From: Sphingobacteriales bacterium
GTDB taxonomy: Bacteria; Bacteroidota; Bacteroidia; UKL13-3
DNA length: 64,000 bases
Direction: 5' to 3'
NCBI GenBank assembly: GCA_021299635.1
Contig: JAJTFA010000001.1
Coordinates: forward strand, 347,842-411,841
Part shown: positions 44,690 through 53,480 of the stretch, piece after piece
How positions within the stretch are numbered: position 1 is the stretch's first letter
How the letters are laid out: each line of letters starts with the position of its first letter
The notes under the pieces: generated by a model
What the model was told of the DNA's origin: nothing
What the model saw: only the letters and a program-made list of their open reading frames with translations
The model's database searches: none
Position numbers and translations under genes: made by a program

Positions 44690-46144
44690 TCATTCCATAG
44701 TGTTTCGTAACCAATAATTAAAGATTTTTTTCTGTTTTTCAGAGGGGTTGGGATTAATTACCAAAACAGTTTCCCCCTTTGCTTCCGCTAATTTGCAGCC
44801 CATTTTATCTAAATATTGAGTTAGCCATAACTCAATATTGCCCACGCCATGTATAACTTCATTGAAATAGGCATCAAATGAAATTCCTGCAAATTGCTCC
44901 AGTAATTGTTTGTACAAGGCTTCATCATAGCCTTTACCTTCCTTGTAATGCTTATATAACGCCTTCATCACATCATCAAGAGAATATTTGCTTTCACTGT
45001 GGTTAATAATCATTAAATCGGCAATGAGTGCAGCAAGCATGCCTTCCATATAAATCGAAACTTTTCTGCCGGCAATTCCGGGCACATAACCATCCAGCCA
45101 CGTATCAAAGGAAGATGCCGCAACCGAGTAATTAAATCTACCCGGATTGGTAAGGTGTCTTTTTAGGTCACTGTTAAAACTGCTGCAGTATTGTTCCCAA
45201 CTCCATGTACCGCAGCGCAGTAAAATTTGGTCACCATAGTAAGTTGTTACGCCTTCATACACATATCCCAGCGTGCTGTAATTTTCCTTTGTAAAATCAT
45301 AGGGTAACATTTCTGTTGGCCTGATGCGTTTAATATTCCATAAATGAAAAAGCTCATGAGAGCTGATGGCAAGCAGGCTGTGATAAAATTCATCTCTTAT
45401 TTCAGTTTCTGCTTTGCCCATTGCAATTACCGTTGAGTTTGCATGTTCTACTCCATGTCTGAAAGGATATGGGTGCATGATATAAAGAAAATGATAGTCC
45501 TTGCAAGGCAGCTCACCAAACACATTAATCTGCGCTTTCGTATAAGCGATTGTATCCTCTTCCAGCAGATTCATATCTAAATCATGCTTACCCTGAAACC
45601 AGAAATGCATTCGGGTAGTAGCAACTACAAATTCATGGTGTTGCAAGGTTGCTGAAGCGATAAACGGGCTGTCGGCCAGTTCATCAAAATTTGTGGCATA
45701 CAGTGTTTTGTTTTTTAGGGGTAGCTGACATGCCACTGAATAATCATCAGGCACCAATAGTTCAACTGCATACGCTTCATCCATTCGTCCGTGTGCATAC
45801 ATAAAGCAATTTACCGGATTGATGTATAACTGAGTTGCATCGGCATAGCTTGCACCTGCATCATATTGGTTGGCGTAATACTCATATTGTATCACCAGTG
45901 CATGGCAGCCGGCACAATTCACCTCCCAGCAATCTTTTGTTGTTTTTTTAAACGGCACTATTACGCCATTTTCATTGGTAATTTGCAGGCATCGAATATT
46001 CTTAGCATAGTTGGCAAGCTCATATCTGCCCGGCCTCCATGCAGGCAATTGCAGGCATATTGTGGGTTGATGCAAATTTGTGATGGTCCATTTTAATTGA
46101 ATAAAATGCTCTGCAGCATTGCTGATTGATAGTTGATAGTGCAT
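44690..46144 (-). CDS. M61 family glycyl aminopeptidase-like protease, short form
   Basis: Metallopeptidase of family M61 (484 aa). The N-terminal beta domain (LPAWRPGRYELANYAKNIR) is followed by the catalytic domain with SHELFHLWNIKRIRP (HExxH) and YVYEGVTTYYGD carrying the downstream Glu. Usual family members are around 600 aa and end with a PDZ domain; this one stops soon after VIHGVGNIELWLTQYLDKMG, so the PDZ part is absent. No signal peptide is seen. Starts ATG 46144. Confidence 0.87.
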   Translation of the reverse strand: MHYQLSISNAAEHFIQLKWTITNLHQPTICLQLPAWRPGRYELANYAKNIRCLQITNENGVIVPFKKTTKDCWEVNCAGCHALVIQYEYYANQYDAGASYADATQLYINPVNCFMYAHGRMDEAYAVELLVPDDYSVACQLPLKNKTLYATNFDELADSPFIASATLQHHEFVVATTRMHFWFQGKHDLDMNLLEEDTIAYTKAQINVFGELPCKDYHFLYIMHPYPFRHGVEHANSTVIAMGKAETEIRDEFYHSLLAISSHELFHLWNIKRIRPTEMLPYDFTKENYSTLGYVYEGVTTYYGDQILLRCGTWSWEQYCSSFNSDLKRHLTNPGRFNYSVAASSFDTWLDGYVPGIAGRKVSIYMEGMLAALIADLMIINHSESKYSLDDVMKALYKHYKEGKGYDEALYKQLLEQFAGISFDAYFNEVIHGVGNIELWLTQYLDKMGCKLAEAKGETVLVINPNPSEKQKKIFNYWLRNTME

Positions 46145-46156
46145 ATTTGCGATATT

Positions 46157-46429
46157 ATGGAAAACGCTTTCGAATTTATGAATATACTTTATGTTGCCAC
46201 AGTTTTGGCCATTTTAGTATTGCTTATTTTTGCCATTCTTTCATTTTTAAAACCTCAAGATGCTTTGTTTCAGGTTTGGTATGTGGTGGCGGCAACCTTT
46301 TGCTGTGGCTTTATCAGCAGTGTTATACTCATTAATTATTCATCAAAAAGTGCCGTCATCTGGCCACTACTCATCATGACACATGTATTGGGTAAAGCCA
46401 TAGAAATACGTAAAATATTACGCAGATAA
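46157..46429 (+). CDS. Small integral membrane protein
   Basis: Unrecognised 90-aa protein with three hydrophobic helices (NILYVATVLAILVLLIFAIL, VWYVVAATFCCGFISSVILI, IWPLLIMTHVLGKAIEI) and a basic C-terminus. I chose ATG 46157 (MENAFEF) over TTG 46133 because the near-match box CATATTTG lies 7 nt before it. Divergent from M61, 12 nt away, and convergent with TIGR02757 with no gap. Confidence 0.6.
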   Translation: MENAFEFMNILYVATVLAILVLLIFAILSFLKPQDALFQVWYVVAATFCCGFISSVILINYSSKSAVIWPLLIMTHVLGKAIEIRKILRR

Positions 46430-47194
46430 TTACATTTCCTGCATCACGCCTAAACCAAACAATGCAAAATCATATTTCACAGGATCTGTGGCGTCCAGTA
46501 TTTTCAGGCTTTCAGTTAATTCTGTTGCTGCCAGCCAGTCGCTCTGTTTTCTATGCAATAAACCCAGTTGCATGGCCACACGCTGCACATGCACATCAAG
46601 CGGGCAAACCAATTGTGTAGGGGAGATGCTTTCCCATAAACCAAAATCTACACCATTGCTGTCTTTTCTTACCATCCACCGCAAAAACATGTTTAAACGT
46701 TTGCAAGCAGCGTGTTGTGCAGGTGAGGCTATATGTTTAAAGGTTCGGTGTGGCACATGTGGTAATGAAAAAAAGAGTGTTCTGAAATGATTTAAGCCCC
46801 TTTCAACTGTTTTGTCTTTTTTATGCATGCCTTGGCTAAATGCCAATTCAAGACTTTTGTTGCGGCTATACCAATACTGAAGAAAATTCATAAAATAAAG
46901 CAAATCGGTATCATTAAATGTTCGGTGTTTAAATCCAATCATTTTTTTTAAATCTGACTGCTGGTGGTTGATGATAAAATCATGCGGAGCACCATCCATT
47001 CGTGCAATCAGGTCTTTACATTTATTAATAATGGTGATGCGTTGCCCCCATGCAAATACAGCTGCAAAAAATCCCATTATTTCTACATCGGCAGGTTGCG
47101 TAAATAGGTGTGGTATAGCAATCGGATCATTGGCAATAAATTCCGGCCGGTTGTATTGTTTAACCTTCTGGTTAAGGAGTTGTTTAATATTCAA
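46430..47194 (-). CDS. TIGR02757 family protein
   Basis: Conserved Bacteroidota protein (254 aa) of TIGR02757 (DUF2400). The opening QYNRPEFIANDPIAIPHLF and the segments FFAAVFAWGQRITIINKC and LVCPLDVHVQRVAMQLGLL are diagnostic. The last motif resembles the helix-hairpin-helix/Asp region of HhH-GPD DNA glycosylases, so a DNA-repair role is plausible but unproven. The start is TTG 47194; no ATG fits in frame. Confidence 0.9.
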   Translation of the reverse strand: MNIKQLLNQKVKQYNRPEFIANDPIAIPHLFTQPADVEIMGFFAAVFAWGQRITIINKCKDLIARMDGAPHDFIINHQQSDLKKMIGFKHRTFNDTDLLYFMNFLQYWYSRNKSLELAFSQGMHKKDKTVERGLNHFRTLFFSLPHVPHRTFKHIASPAQHAACKRLNMFLRWMVRKDSNGVDFGLWESISPTQLVCPLDVHVQRVAMQLGLLHRKQSDWLAATELTESLKILDATDPVKYDFALFGLGVMQEM

Positions 47195-47258
47195 GTTTGC
47201 TTATTTTTATATTATAAAGCAGATTAAAACTATTATTTACCGCTAATATAAATAGTGG

Positions 47259-47288
47259 TTGCAAATATTGCAGCAACTCTTTAGTTTG
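47259..47288 (+). promoter_or_regulatory. Promoter of the M49 peptidase gene
   Basis: TTG (47259-47261), a 19-nt spacer and TTAGTTTG (47281-47288), one mismatch from TAnnTTTG, with a leader of about 20 nt to the ATG at 47313. Confidence 0.6.
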
Positions 47289-47312
47289 CCAACTAATTAA
47301 TCGAATTGAAGT

Positions 47313-49376
47313 ATGAAATTTAAAAACGTAATGATGTTAACTGCATTAAGTTCAGGATTGCTCCTGCAAAATTGCACAAGAGACAATAAGGTAGCCACAA
47401 ATGCCGGAGGCGAAAATAACTTTGAAGTAGAGTGCGATCGCTTTGCCGATTTGCAGGTATTACGTTATCAAATACCGGGATTTGAGTTGCTCTCCGCGCA
47501 ACAAAAAGAGTTGGCTTATTATTTATATGAAGCAGCCAATGCAGGCAGAGATATCATATTTGATCAGAAATACAGGCATAACCTAACCATTAGAAAAACA
47601 TTGGAAGTAATATTAGAAAATTATGCAGGGGAGAAAACCTCAACTGATTGGAAAAATTTAGAAGTATATGCCAAGCGTGTGTTTTTCTCAAATGGTATTC
47701 ACCACCATTACAGTAATAATAAGTTTACACCTGAGTGTGGATTTGATTTTTTTGCTGAGGCTGTAAAGTCTGTTGATGCAACTTTATTACCACTAAACGG
47801 TAAATCGGTTGATGAATTTCTCACGTATTTAAAACCCATCCTATTTGATCCCAAAGTAGATGCAAAAATAGTAGACCTGGGTGCGGGTATTGATAATGTT
47901 AAAGCATCGGCAAATAATTTTTATGAAGGCGTTACGCAGGCAGAGGTTGAAGCCTACTACGCTTTACTTATTGATAAAAAGGATGCACAACCCATTTCGT
48001 GGGGCCTGAACTCAAAAATGATGAAAGACAACGGCAAGGTGATTGAAAAGGTTTGGAAAGTAGGAGGTATGTATACTCAGGCTATTGAAAAAATTGTCTA
48101 CTGGCTTGAAAAAGCCATTCCGGTTGCTGAAAATGATAAACAGAAAAAAGCCCTGCAACTGTTGGTTGAATATTACAAAACAGGCGATTTAAAGAAATGG
48201 GATGAATACAATATTGCCTGGGTAAATGATACAGAAAGCAGACTCGATGTTGTAAATGGTTTTATTGAAGTATATGGTGATGCTATAGGTAAAAGAGCAT
48301 CTTATGAGTCGGTTGTTTCTATGAAAGATATGGAAGCTACCAAGCGTATTGCAACAATAGCGGACAATGCACAATGGTTTGAAGACAACTCACCTTTAAT
48401 GCCTGGGCATAAAAAGAAAGAAGTAAAAGGTATTACCGCAAAAGTAATAACTGTAATACAAGAGGCAGGTGATGCTGCACCTTCTACGCCAATCGGTATT
48501 AATTTACCAAACGCAAACTGGATTAGGCAGGAGCATGGTTCCAAGTCTGTTTCCTTGGGCAATATTGTTCATTCATACAATGTGGTTGGAGCCAAGAGTC
48601 CAATGATGAAAGAATTTGCATTGACTGAGGAAGAGATCGCACGTAACAAGGAATTTGGTTCGTTGGCAGGCGATTTGCATACCGATATGCATGAAGTAAT
48701 CGGACATGCTTCGGGTCAAATTAATCCGGGTGTAGGCGATCCCGATCAGACATTAAAGAATTATGCCAGCACCCTTGAAGAAGCCCGAGCAGATTTGGTG
48801 GCTCTTTATTATATATACGATCAAAAGTTGGTTGATATTGGTGTGATGCCCTCGCTGGAAGTTGGAAAATGTGAGTATGACGGCTATATCAGAAATGGAT
48901 TGATTACACAATTAACACGTATTCCTCTAGGCGAAAATTTAGAGGAAGCCCATATGCGCAATCGTCAGCTGGTGGCTGCATGGGCATATGATAAAGGGAA
49001 GGCAGATAATGTTATCGAGTGGATTAAAAAGGATGGTAAGACTTATGTTAGGGTTAATAATTATGAGAAGCTAAGGACCTTATTTGGAGATTTGTTGCGA
49101 GAAATACAACGCATTAAATCGGAAGGTGATTACAAGGCAGCTACTGCATTGGTTGAAGGTTATGGCGTAAAGGTTGACCAAACATTGTTGAAAGAAGTGC
49201 GTGAGCGTTTTGAAAAATTAAATGTTGCCCCATATAAAGGATTTATTCAGCCACGCTTAATTCCCGTAATGAGCGGAGAGAAGATCACCGATGTGAAAGT
49301 AGAATACCCCAATAACTTTTTGCAGAACCAACTGGAGCTGGGCAAACAATATGGGTTTTTACCGGCATATAACTAG
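47313..49376 (+). CDS. Dipeptidyl peptidase III (M49), probable lipoprotein
   Basis: Zinc exopeptidase that removes N-terminal dipeptides (687 aa). The M49 motif HEVIGH is at residues 460-465 (family HExxxH), with the second motif EEARADLVALYY about 45 residues later; this second motif is EEARAD where the family usually has EECRAE. The N-terminus is a signal (VMMLTALSSGLLLQNC) with a possible lipidation Cys at residue 21, so it is likely periplasmic or outer-membrane anchored. Monocistronic. Confidence 0.9.
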   Translation: MKFKNVMMLTALSSGLLLQNCTRDNKVATNAGGENNFEVECDRFADLQVLRYQIPGFELLSAQQKELAYYLYEAANAGRDIIFDQKYRHNLTIRKTLEVILENYAGEKTSTDWKNLEVYAKRVFFSNGIHHHYSNNKFTPECGFDFFAEAVKSVDATLLPLNGKSVDEFLTYLKPILFDPKVDAKIVDLGAGIDNVKASANNFYEGVTQAEVEAYYALLIDKKDAQPISWGLNSKMMKDNGKVIEKVWKVGGMYTQAIEKIVYWLEKAIPVAENDKQKKALQLLVEYYKTGDLKKWDEYNIAWVNDTESRLDVVNGFIEVYGDAIGKRASYESVVSMKDMEATKRIATIADNAQWFEDNSPLMPGHKKKEVKGITAKVITVIQEAGDAAPSTPIGINLPNANWIRQEHGSKSVSLGNIVHSYNVVGAKSPMMKEFALTEEEIARNKEFGSLAGDLHTDMHEVIGHASGQINPGVGDPDQTLKNYASTLEEARADLVALYYIYDQKLVDIGVMPSLEVGKCEYDGYIRNGLITQLTRIPLGENLEEAHMRNRQLVAAWAYDKGKADNVIEWIKKDGKTYVRVNNYEKLRTLFGDLLREIQRIKSEGDYKAATALVEGYGVKVDQTLLKEVRERFEKLNVAPYKGFIQPRLIPVMSGEKITDVKVEYPNNFLQNQLELGKQYGFLPAYN

Positions 49377-49451
49377 TAATTTTTGCTTAAAGGGACTTGT
49401 ATAACACTAACGCATTTGATATTTCATTTTCTTATATTGCAAATAAAAACC

Positions 49452-50048
49452 ATGAAACATTTTACATTATTAGTTGTACTCTTCTTTCTCTTTCATTTCG
49501 CCAACAGTCAAAGTTTTGTATTGGGTATTAAAGCTGGTGTTAATCGCAGCAGCATGTCAACCTCACTCGGAAATGCCACTGCAGAGCCTAATTATGGTTT
49601 TGTAGCCGGTGCTTTTGCCAGAGCCGGCATACTTGGGTTTTATGTTCAGCCTGAAGTTCAGTATAATCAGCGCAATGCATCCATTGATTTAGGCAATGGT
49701 TCAGGTACACAAACTTTATCTTATATAGATGTGCCCTTACTGGCTGGCAAAAAAATTCTTGGGCTTGCACGTGTTTATGCTGGTCCAAATTTGCAGTTTT
49801 TGCTTGATGCCTCACAGAGTGGTGGCAAATTACCTGCTTTTGCACAATCTAATTTTAATGAATTTGCATTGGGTGGTATTGCAGGTGTGGGAGTGGATGT
49901 TAAGAAAATTACCATTGATTTACGGTGTGATTTTAGTTTAACTGACTTAGGTAAAAAGGTGGTTTCGCAGCAGGCAGGTACGTTTGATTACAGCACACGT
50001 GCCACCATGTTTCAGTTTGTTTTAGGCTATAAGTTTCTAGACCTTTAA
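49452..50048 (+). CDS. Outer-membrane beta-barrel protein
   Basis: Porin-like protein (198 aa). Signal peptide HFTLLVVLFFLFHFANSQS, then alternating strands with GFYVQPEVQYNQRNAS and DVKKITIDLRCDFSL and a C-terminal ATMFQFVLGYKFLDL. It matches the Bacteroidota 'outer membrane protein beta-barrel' (PorT-like fold) group in general shape. The ATG at 49452 gives the clean signal peptide; a longer frame from 49383 has none. Its stop overlaps the next start (TAATG). Confidence 0.8.
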   Translation: MKHFTLLVVLFFLFHFANSQSFVLGIKAGVNRSSMSTSLGNATAEPNYGFVAGAFARAGILGFYVQPEVQYNQRNASIDLGNGSGTQTLSYIDVPLLAGKKILGLARVYAGPNLQFLLDASQSGGKLPAFAQSNFNEFALGGIAGVGVDVKKITIDLRCDFSLTDLGKKVVSQQAGTFDYSTRATMFQFVLGYKFLDL

Positions 50049-50404
50049 TGCACATTGAACAACTTAGAGATATTTGCCTGGGTAAAAAGAATGTTACCGA
50101 AACGTTTCCTTTTGATAACGATACCTTGGTTTTTAAAGTGGCCAACAAAGCATTTGCACTCACTTCAATTAGTAAACCGGGTTCTGTAAATCTTAAATGT
50201 AATCCTGAGAGGGCCATTGAACTCAGGCAACAATATGAGGCGGTACAGCCCGGTTACCACATGAACAAGAAACACTGGAATACGGTTTATTTTAATCTAG
50301 ATTTAAGTGATAAGGAAATTATAGACCTGATTCAACATTCTTATCTGTGCGTAGTACAGGGTTTGCCGGCTGCCCAAAGAAATCAGTTATTATCCGATAT
50401 ATAG
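50048..50404 (+). CDS. MmcQ/YjbR family protein
   Basis: Small DNA-binding-like fold protein (118 aa). Typical MmcQ/YjbR signature: HIEQLRDICLGKKNVTETFP, then VFKVANKAFALTSI, then VNLKCNPERAIELR and PGYHMNKKHWNTVYF. Function is not established in the family. Its start overlaps the upstream barrel stop by one base, and its last 22 nt overlap the convergent LtaS-like gene. Confidence 0.93.
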   Translation: MHIEQLRDICLGKKNVTETFPFDNDTLVFKVANKAFALTSISKPGSVNLKCNPERAIELRQQYEAVQPGYHMNKKHWNTVYFNLDLSDKEIIDLIQHSYLCVVQGLPAAQRNQLLSDI

Positions 50405-52269
50405 GTTTTGTTTTTTGTAAGGCGGCTGTTATAGGTTTGTATCACAGCCTTGAGTTGCTTTTCCAGTTTTAATGCTATTTCTTTCTCGCTGGCAAGCAGG
50501 TTGGTTTGCATGGTTATGTCTTCTTCCACATTTCCCAGAAAAAATGGTTCACCATTTGTCATGAGCAGCACATACGGATACTGAATCAACTGATATATAT
50601 TGTTATAGTACTGTATGGCGAATCCTCCGCCAAGGCTATCAATTGCAGATTCTCCAAAACCAAAGTATTTACCGTTATATCCACTTAGCTCTAAAATGGT
50701 TGGCAACAAATCCAGCTGTTGTACTGTTTTGTTAATCTGTTTGCGTTTGGGTTGTGCAGGATCGAAAATAATGAACGGAATACGGTACATGCCTTCCATG
50801 CTTTGATAAGCCGGCTGTTCATTTTCCGCTGAATGATCTGCTGTAACAATAAAGATTGTTTCTTTAAACCATGGTTGTGACGCAGCGCAGCGGAAAAAAT
50901 CCCTGATGGCATCATCAGTATATGCCACGCTTTTATGAATGGGCAATGTGCCATCTTTATACTTGTTTTTAAGAGTAGGAGGAATGGCATATGGATGATG
51001 AGATGATAAAGTAAATAACGTGGCAAAAAAAGGTTTTGGGTGTGTGCCTATTTCCTTGCAGAAGTATTGCAGGTATGGCCCGTCATAAATACCCCAGTGC
51101 CCGTCAAAATCCTTTTCGTCAGGATATTCATTTAAGCCATAGTAATGTCCACCTTTGGTTATGCCAATGAAATTATCAAAACTCATACTCCCATTCCTTG
51201 CACCGTGATAAAAGGATGCATGGTATCCTGCTTGTTGTAAATACCCACCAATGCTCAGCAATCTGTTCGATTGGTAATAACTACTGGTATAAGCATCCTC
51301 CATCCAGGATGGCATAGAAGCCATAATAGCAGGTAATCCAGTAATAGAGCGTTTACCATTGGCATAGGCATGTTCAAAGGATATACTAACACCAATGAGG
51401 GAGTCTATAAATGGTGTGTAGCCTTTCCCATTATTGTAGTGGCCTACATACTCTTTACCTAAACTTTCTGCAATAATCAGTACAATATTTTTACGGACAT
51501 TGGTGCCATTCGTTTTTTTCTTCTCCGGATTAAAATAGTTCAATGCTTCGGTTTCAGGCATCCAAAAAACTTCTTTTATACCTGTTTGCTGAACCGTCAT
51601 TATCATTTGAAAAGGGGTATTGATGGTGGCACTCACCATCTCGGGTTTTACCAAACGTGCAGCATCAAACACCCCTAGTGGTTTTAAATTCCAACCACCT
51701 CTGGCACCTAAAAAAGTAAGTGCAGCAATTGGCAAAATCAGCAAACTTTCTTTTAAAATTTGTTTGGTTGGGTTTTTCATTTTTGGCGGTTCAGTTCCCG
51801 TTTGATTGTATAGCTTACTGAGTAGCCAGATAAAAATTATGAGTAACCCCGTTAGATACCAATAATCAATTAAATAGGTTATTGCCTGGTCAGCAATATC
51901 CTGTTTCATATTCAGCAGTTCCAGTCCGGATCGTTTCCCGCTGAAAGGATAGTAGCCGGTATCTATCAGATTTAGCAAAACCGCAATTGAATTAACCGAG
52001 ATAAAATAGATTTTCAGGATTTTACCATAAACGGGATGATGCCTGAGCGGTATAGGAATAATGTGCAGAAAAATAAACACCGCATGTGTGTAAATGATGG
52101 CTGAAGTATCGAACAGAAGCCCGTAAAAAAAGGTTTGAATCAATACGCCAAGACCTTGGTTGGTAAATGCATAATAATTAAACGCGATAAATGCTATACG
52201 GCATGCCGCATAGATACCATAGGCTAGCAGCAATCGTTTAAAAAGTAGCTTAAAAAAAGGCACTTGCAC
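50383..52269 (-). CDS. LTA synthase family membrane protein
   Basis: Alkaline-phosphatase superfamily membrane enzyme (628 aa). Five helices occupy residues about 8-165; the extracytoplasmic domain has the metal/nucleophile set LIIAESLGKEYVGH, the likely Thr nucleophile in GKRSITGLPAIMAS and VTADHSAENE. In Gram-negative bacteria such enzymes transfer phosphoglycerol to periplasmic glucans or other envelope glycans. The start is GTG 52269, 4 nt after a perfect -7 box, so the mRNA may be leaderless. The 3' end overlaps the convergent YjbR gene by 22 nt. Confidence 0.9.
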   Translation of the reverse strand: MQVPFFKLLFKRLLLAYGIYAACRIAFIAFNYYAFTNQGLGVLIQTFFYGLLFDTSAIIYTHAVFIFLHIIPIPLRHHPVYGKILKIYFISVNSIAVLLNLIDTGYYPFSGKRSGLELLNMKQDIADQAITYLIDYWYLTGLLIIFIWLLSKLYNQTGTEPPKMKNPTKQILKESLLILPIAALTFLGARGGWNLKPLGVFDAARLVKPEMVSATINTPFQMIMTVQQTGIKEVFWMPETEALNYFNPEKKKTNGTNVRKNIVLIIAESLGKEYVGHYNNGKGYTPFIDSLIGVSISFEHAYANGKRSITGLPAIMASMPSWMEDAYTSSYYQSNRLLSIGGYLQQAGYHASFYHGARNGSMSFDNFIGITKGGHYYGLNEYPDEKDFDGHWGIYDGPYLQYFCKEIGTHPKPFFATLFTLSSHHPYAIPPTLKNKYKDGTLPIHKSVAYTDDAIRDFFRCAASQPWFKETIFIVTADHSAENEQPAYQSMEGMYRIPFIIFDPAQPKRKQINKTVQQLDLLPTILELSGYNGKYFGFGESAIDSLGGGFAIQYYNNIYQLIQYPYVLLMTNGEPFFLGNVEEDITMQTNLLASEKEIALKLEKQLKAVIQTYNSRLTKNKTYISDNN

Positions 52270-52273
52270 GGTT

Positions 52274-52281
52274 CAAAGATA
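52274..52281 (-). promoter_or_regulatory. -7 box of the LTA synthase-like gene
   Basis: Minus-strand TATCTTTG, a perfect TAnnTTTG, ending 4 nt before the GTG start at 52269. Confidence 0.6.
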
Positions 52282-52335
52282 ATGTTCATAATCCAGTATT
52301 GATTTTTATATTTCTTTTCTTTACTTGCCTGCGTT

Positions 52336-53352
52336 GTGAATATTCTTCAAAATATATCCTTGCAGGCCTATAATACCTTTGGCATTGATGTAAAAGCCAA
52401 AGAGTTTGTAGAGGTTCACTCACTTGAGGAGCTCAAAACCCTATGCAGTGTATTTAATTTATTGGAAAGGAATATTCTGGTTTTGGGTGGAGGTAGCAAT
52501 ATTCTGCTGACCAAAGATTTTGAAGGCATGGTTATTTGTAATCGTTTGGAGGGAATAGAAAAATTACATGAAGATGATGAGTTCATCTGGGTTAAGGCAA
52601 TGGCAGGGGAGGTATGGCATCATTTTGTGTTATGGTGCATTCAGCGGGGTTATGCCGGTATCGAAAATCTTTCACTCATTCCTGGTTGCGTAGGTGCTGC
52701 GCCCATGCAAAATATTGGTGCATATGGTGTTGAAATTAAAGATGTGTTTGACTCACTGGAGGCGGTTGAAATTGCCACAGGCGAAATGAAAACATTTACG
52801 CGTGCTGCCTGCAAATTCGGTTACCGTGAAAGTGTATTTAAGCATGAGGCAAAGGGAAAATACATTATTTCATCGGTTACCTTTAAGTTATATAAGCAAC
52901 CCAGGTTCAATACATCATACGGAGCGATCCAGCAAGTGTTGGATAAAAAAGGGGTGAAAGAATTATCCATCAAAGCCATTAGTGATGCCGTAATTGAGAT
53001 ACGCAGCAGTAAGTTACCTGATCCTAAGAAACTGGGCAATTCGGGCAGTTTTTTCAAAAATCCTGAAATTCCTTCCATGCAGTTTGAGCAATTAAAACAG
53101 CAATATGCCGATATGGTTGGATACCCGGCAAGTCCCGGCTTTACAAAAGTAGCGGCAGGCTGGTTAATAGAGCAATGTGGGTGGAAAGGTAAAGTAGTTG
53201 GGAATACCGGCTCGCACAAAGATCAGGCTTTGGTATTGGTTAATTATGGCGGTGCAACCGGAGCAGAAATATGGCAGCTGGCTATGGATATTCAACAATC
53301 CGTTAAAGATAAATTCGGAATTGAGATTGTACCCGAGGTGAATGTGATCTGA
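52336..53352 (+). CDS. murB: UDP-N-acetylenolpyruvoylglucosamine reductase
   Basis: FAD enzyme that makes UDP-N-acetylmuramic acid (338 aa). The FAD-binding motif VLGGGSNILLT is near residue 52 and IPGCVGAAPMQNIGAYGVEI near 115; the proton-donor Ser is in GNSGSFFKNP near 235. The start is GTG 52336 (MNILQNISLQAYNTFG), which gives the family N-terminus. Divergent from the LtaS-like gene. Confidence 0.96.
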   Translation: MNILQNISLQAYNTFGIDVKAKEFVEVHSLEELKTLCSVFNLLERNILVLGGGSNILLTKDFEGMVICNRLEGIEKLHEDDEFIWVKAMAGEVWHHFVLWCIQRGYAGIENLSLIPGCVGAAPMQNIGAYGVEIKDVFDSLEAVEIATGEMKTFTRAACKFGYRESVFKHEAKGKYIISSVTFKLYKQPRFNTSYGAIQQVLDKKGVKELSIKAISDAVIEIRSSKLPDPKKLGNSGSFFKNPEIPSMQFEQLKQQYADMVGYPASPGFTKVAAGWLIEQCGWKGKVVGNTGSHKDQALVLVNYGGATGAEIWQLAMDIQQSVKDKFGIEIVPEVNVI

Positions 53353-53466
53353 GTGCAATGAATGATGAATGTCCATTGTTGAATTAATCAACTTCGAAAT
53401 TCGAATACCCAACTGAAGATTCCTTATATTGTTTAACTACATCACTCAGAACTCAATCCCGTTCCT

Positions 53467-53474
53467 TATCTTCG
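53467..53474 (+). promoter_or_regulatory. -7 box of the RlmD-type gene
   Basis: TATCTTCG, the TTCG variant of TAnnTTTG, ending 6 nt before the ATG at 53481. Confidence 0.45.
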
Positions 53475-53480
53475 CTTGCT

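Noticed and set aside
49383-49451. Extended N-terminus of the barrel protein at 49452
   Set aside because: The extension lacks a usable signal peptide, whereas the ATG at 49452 gives a standard one.
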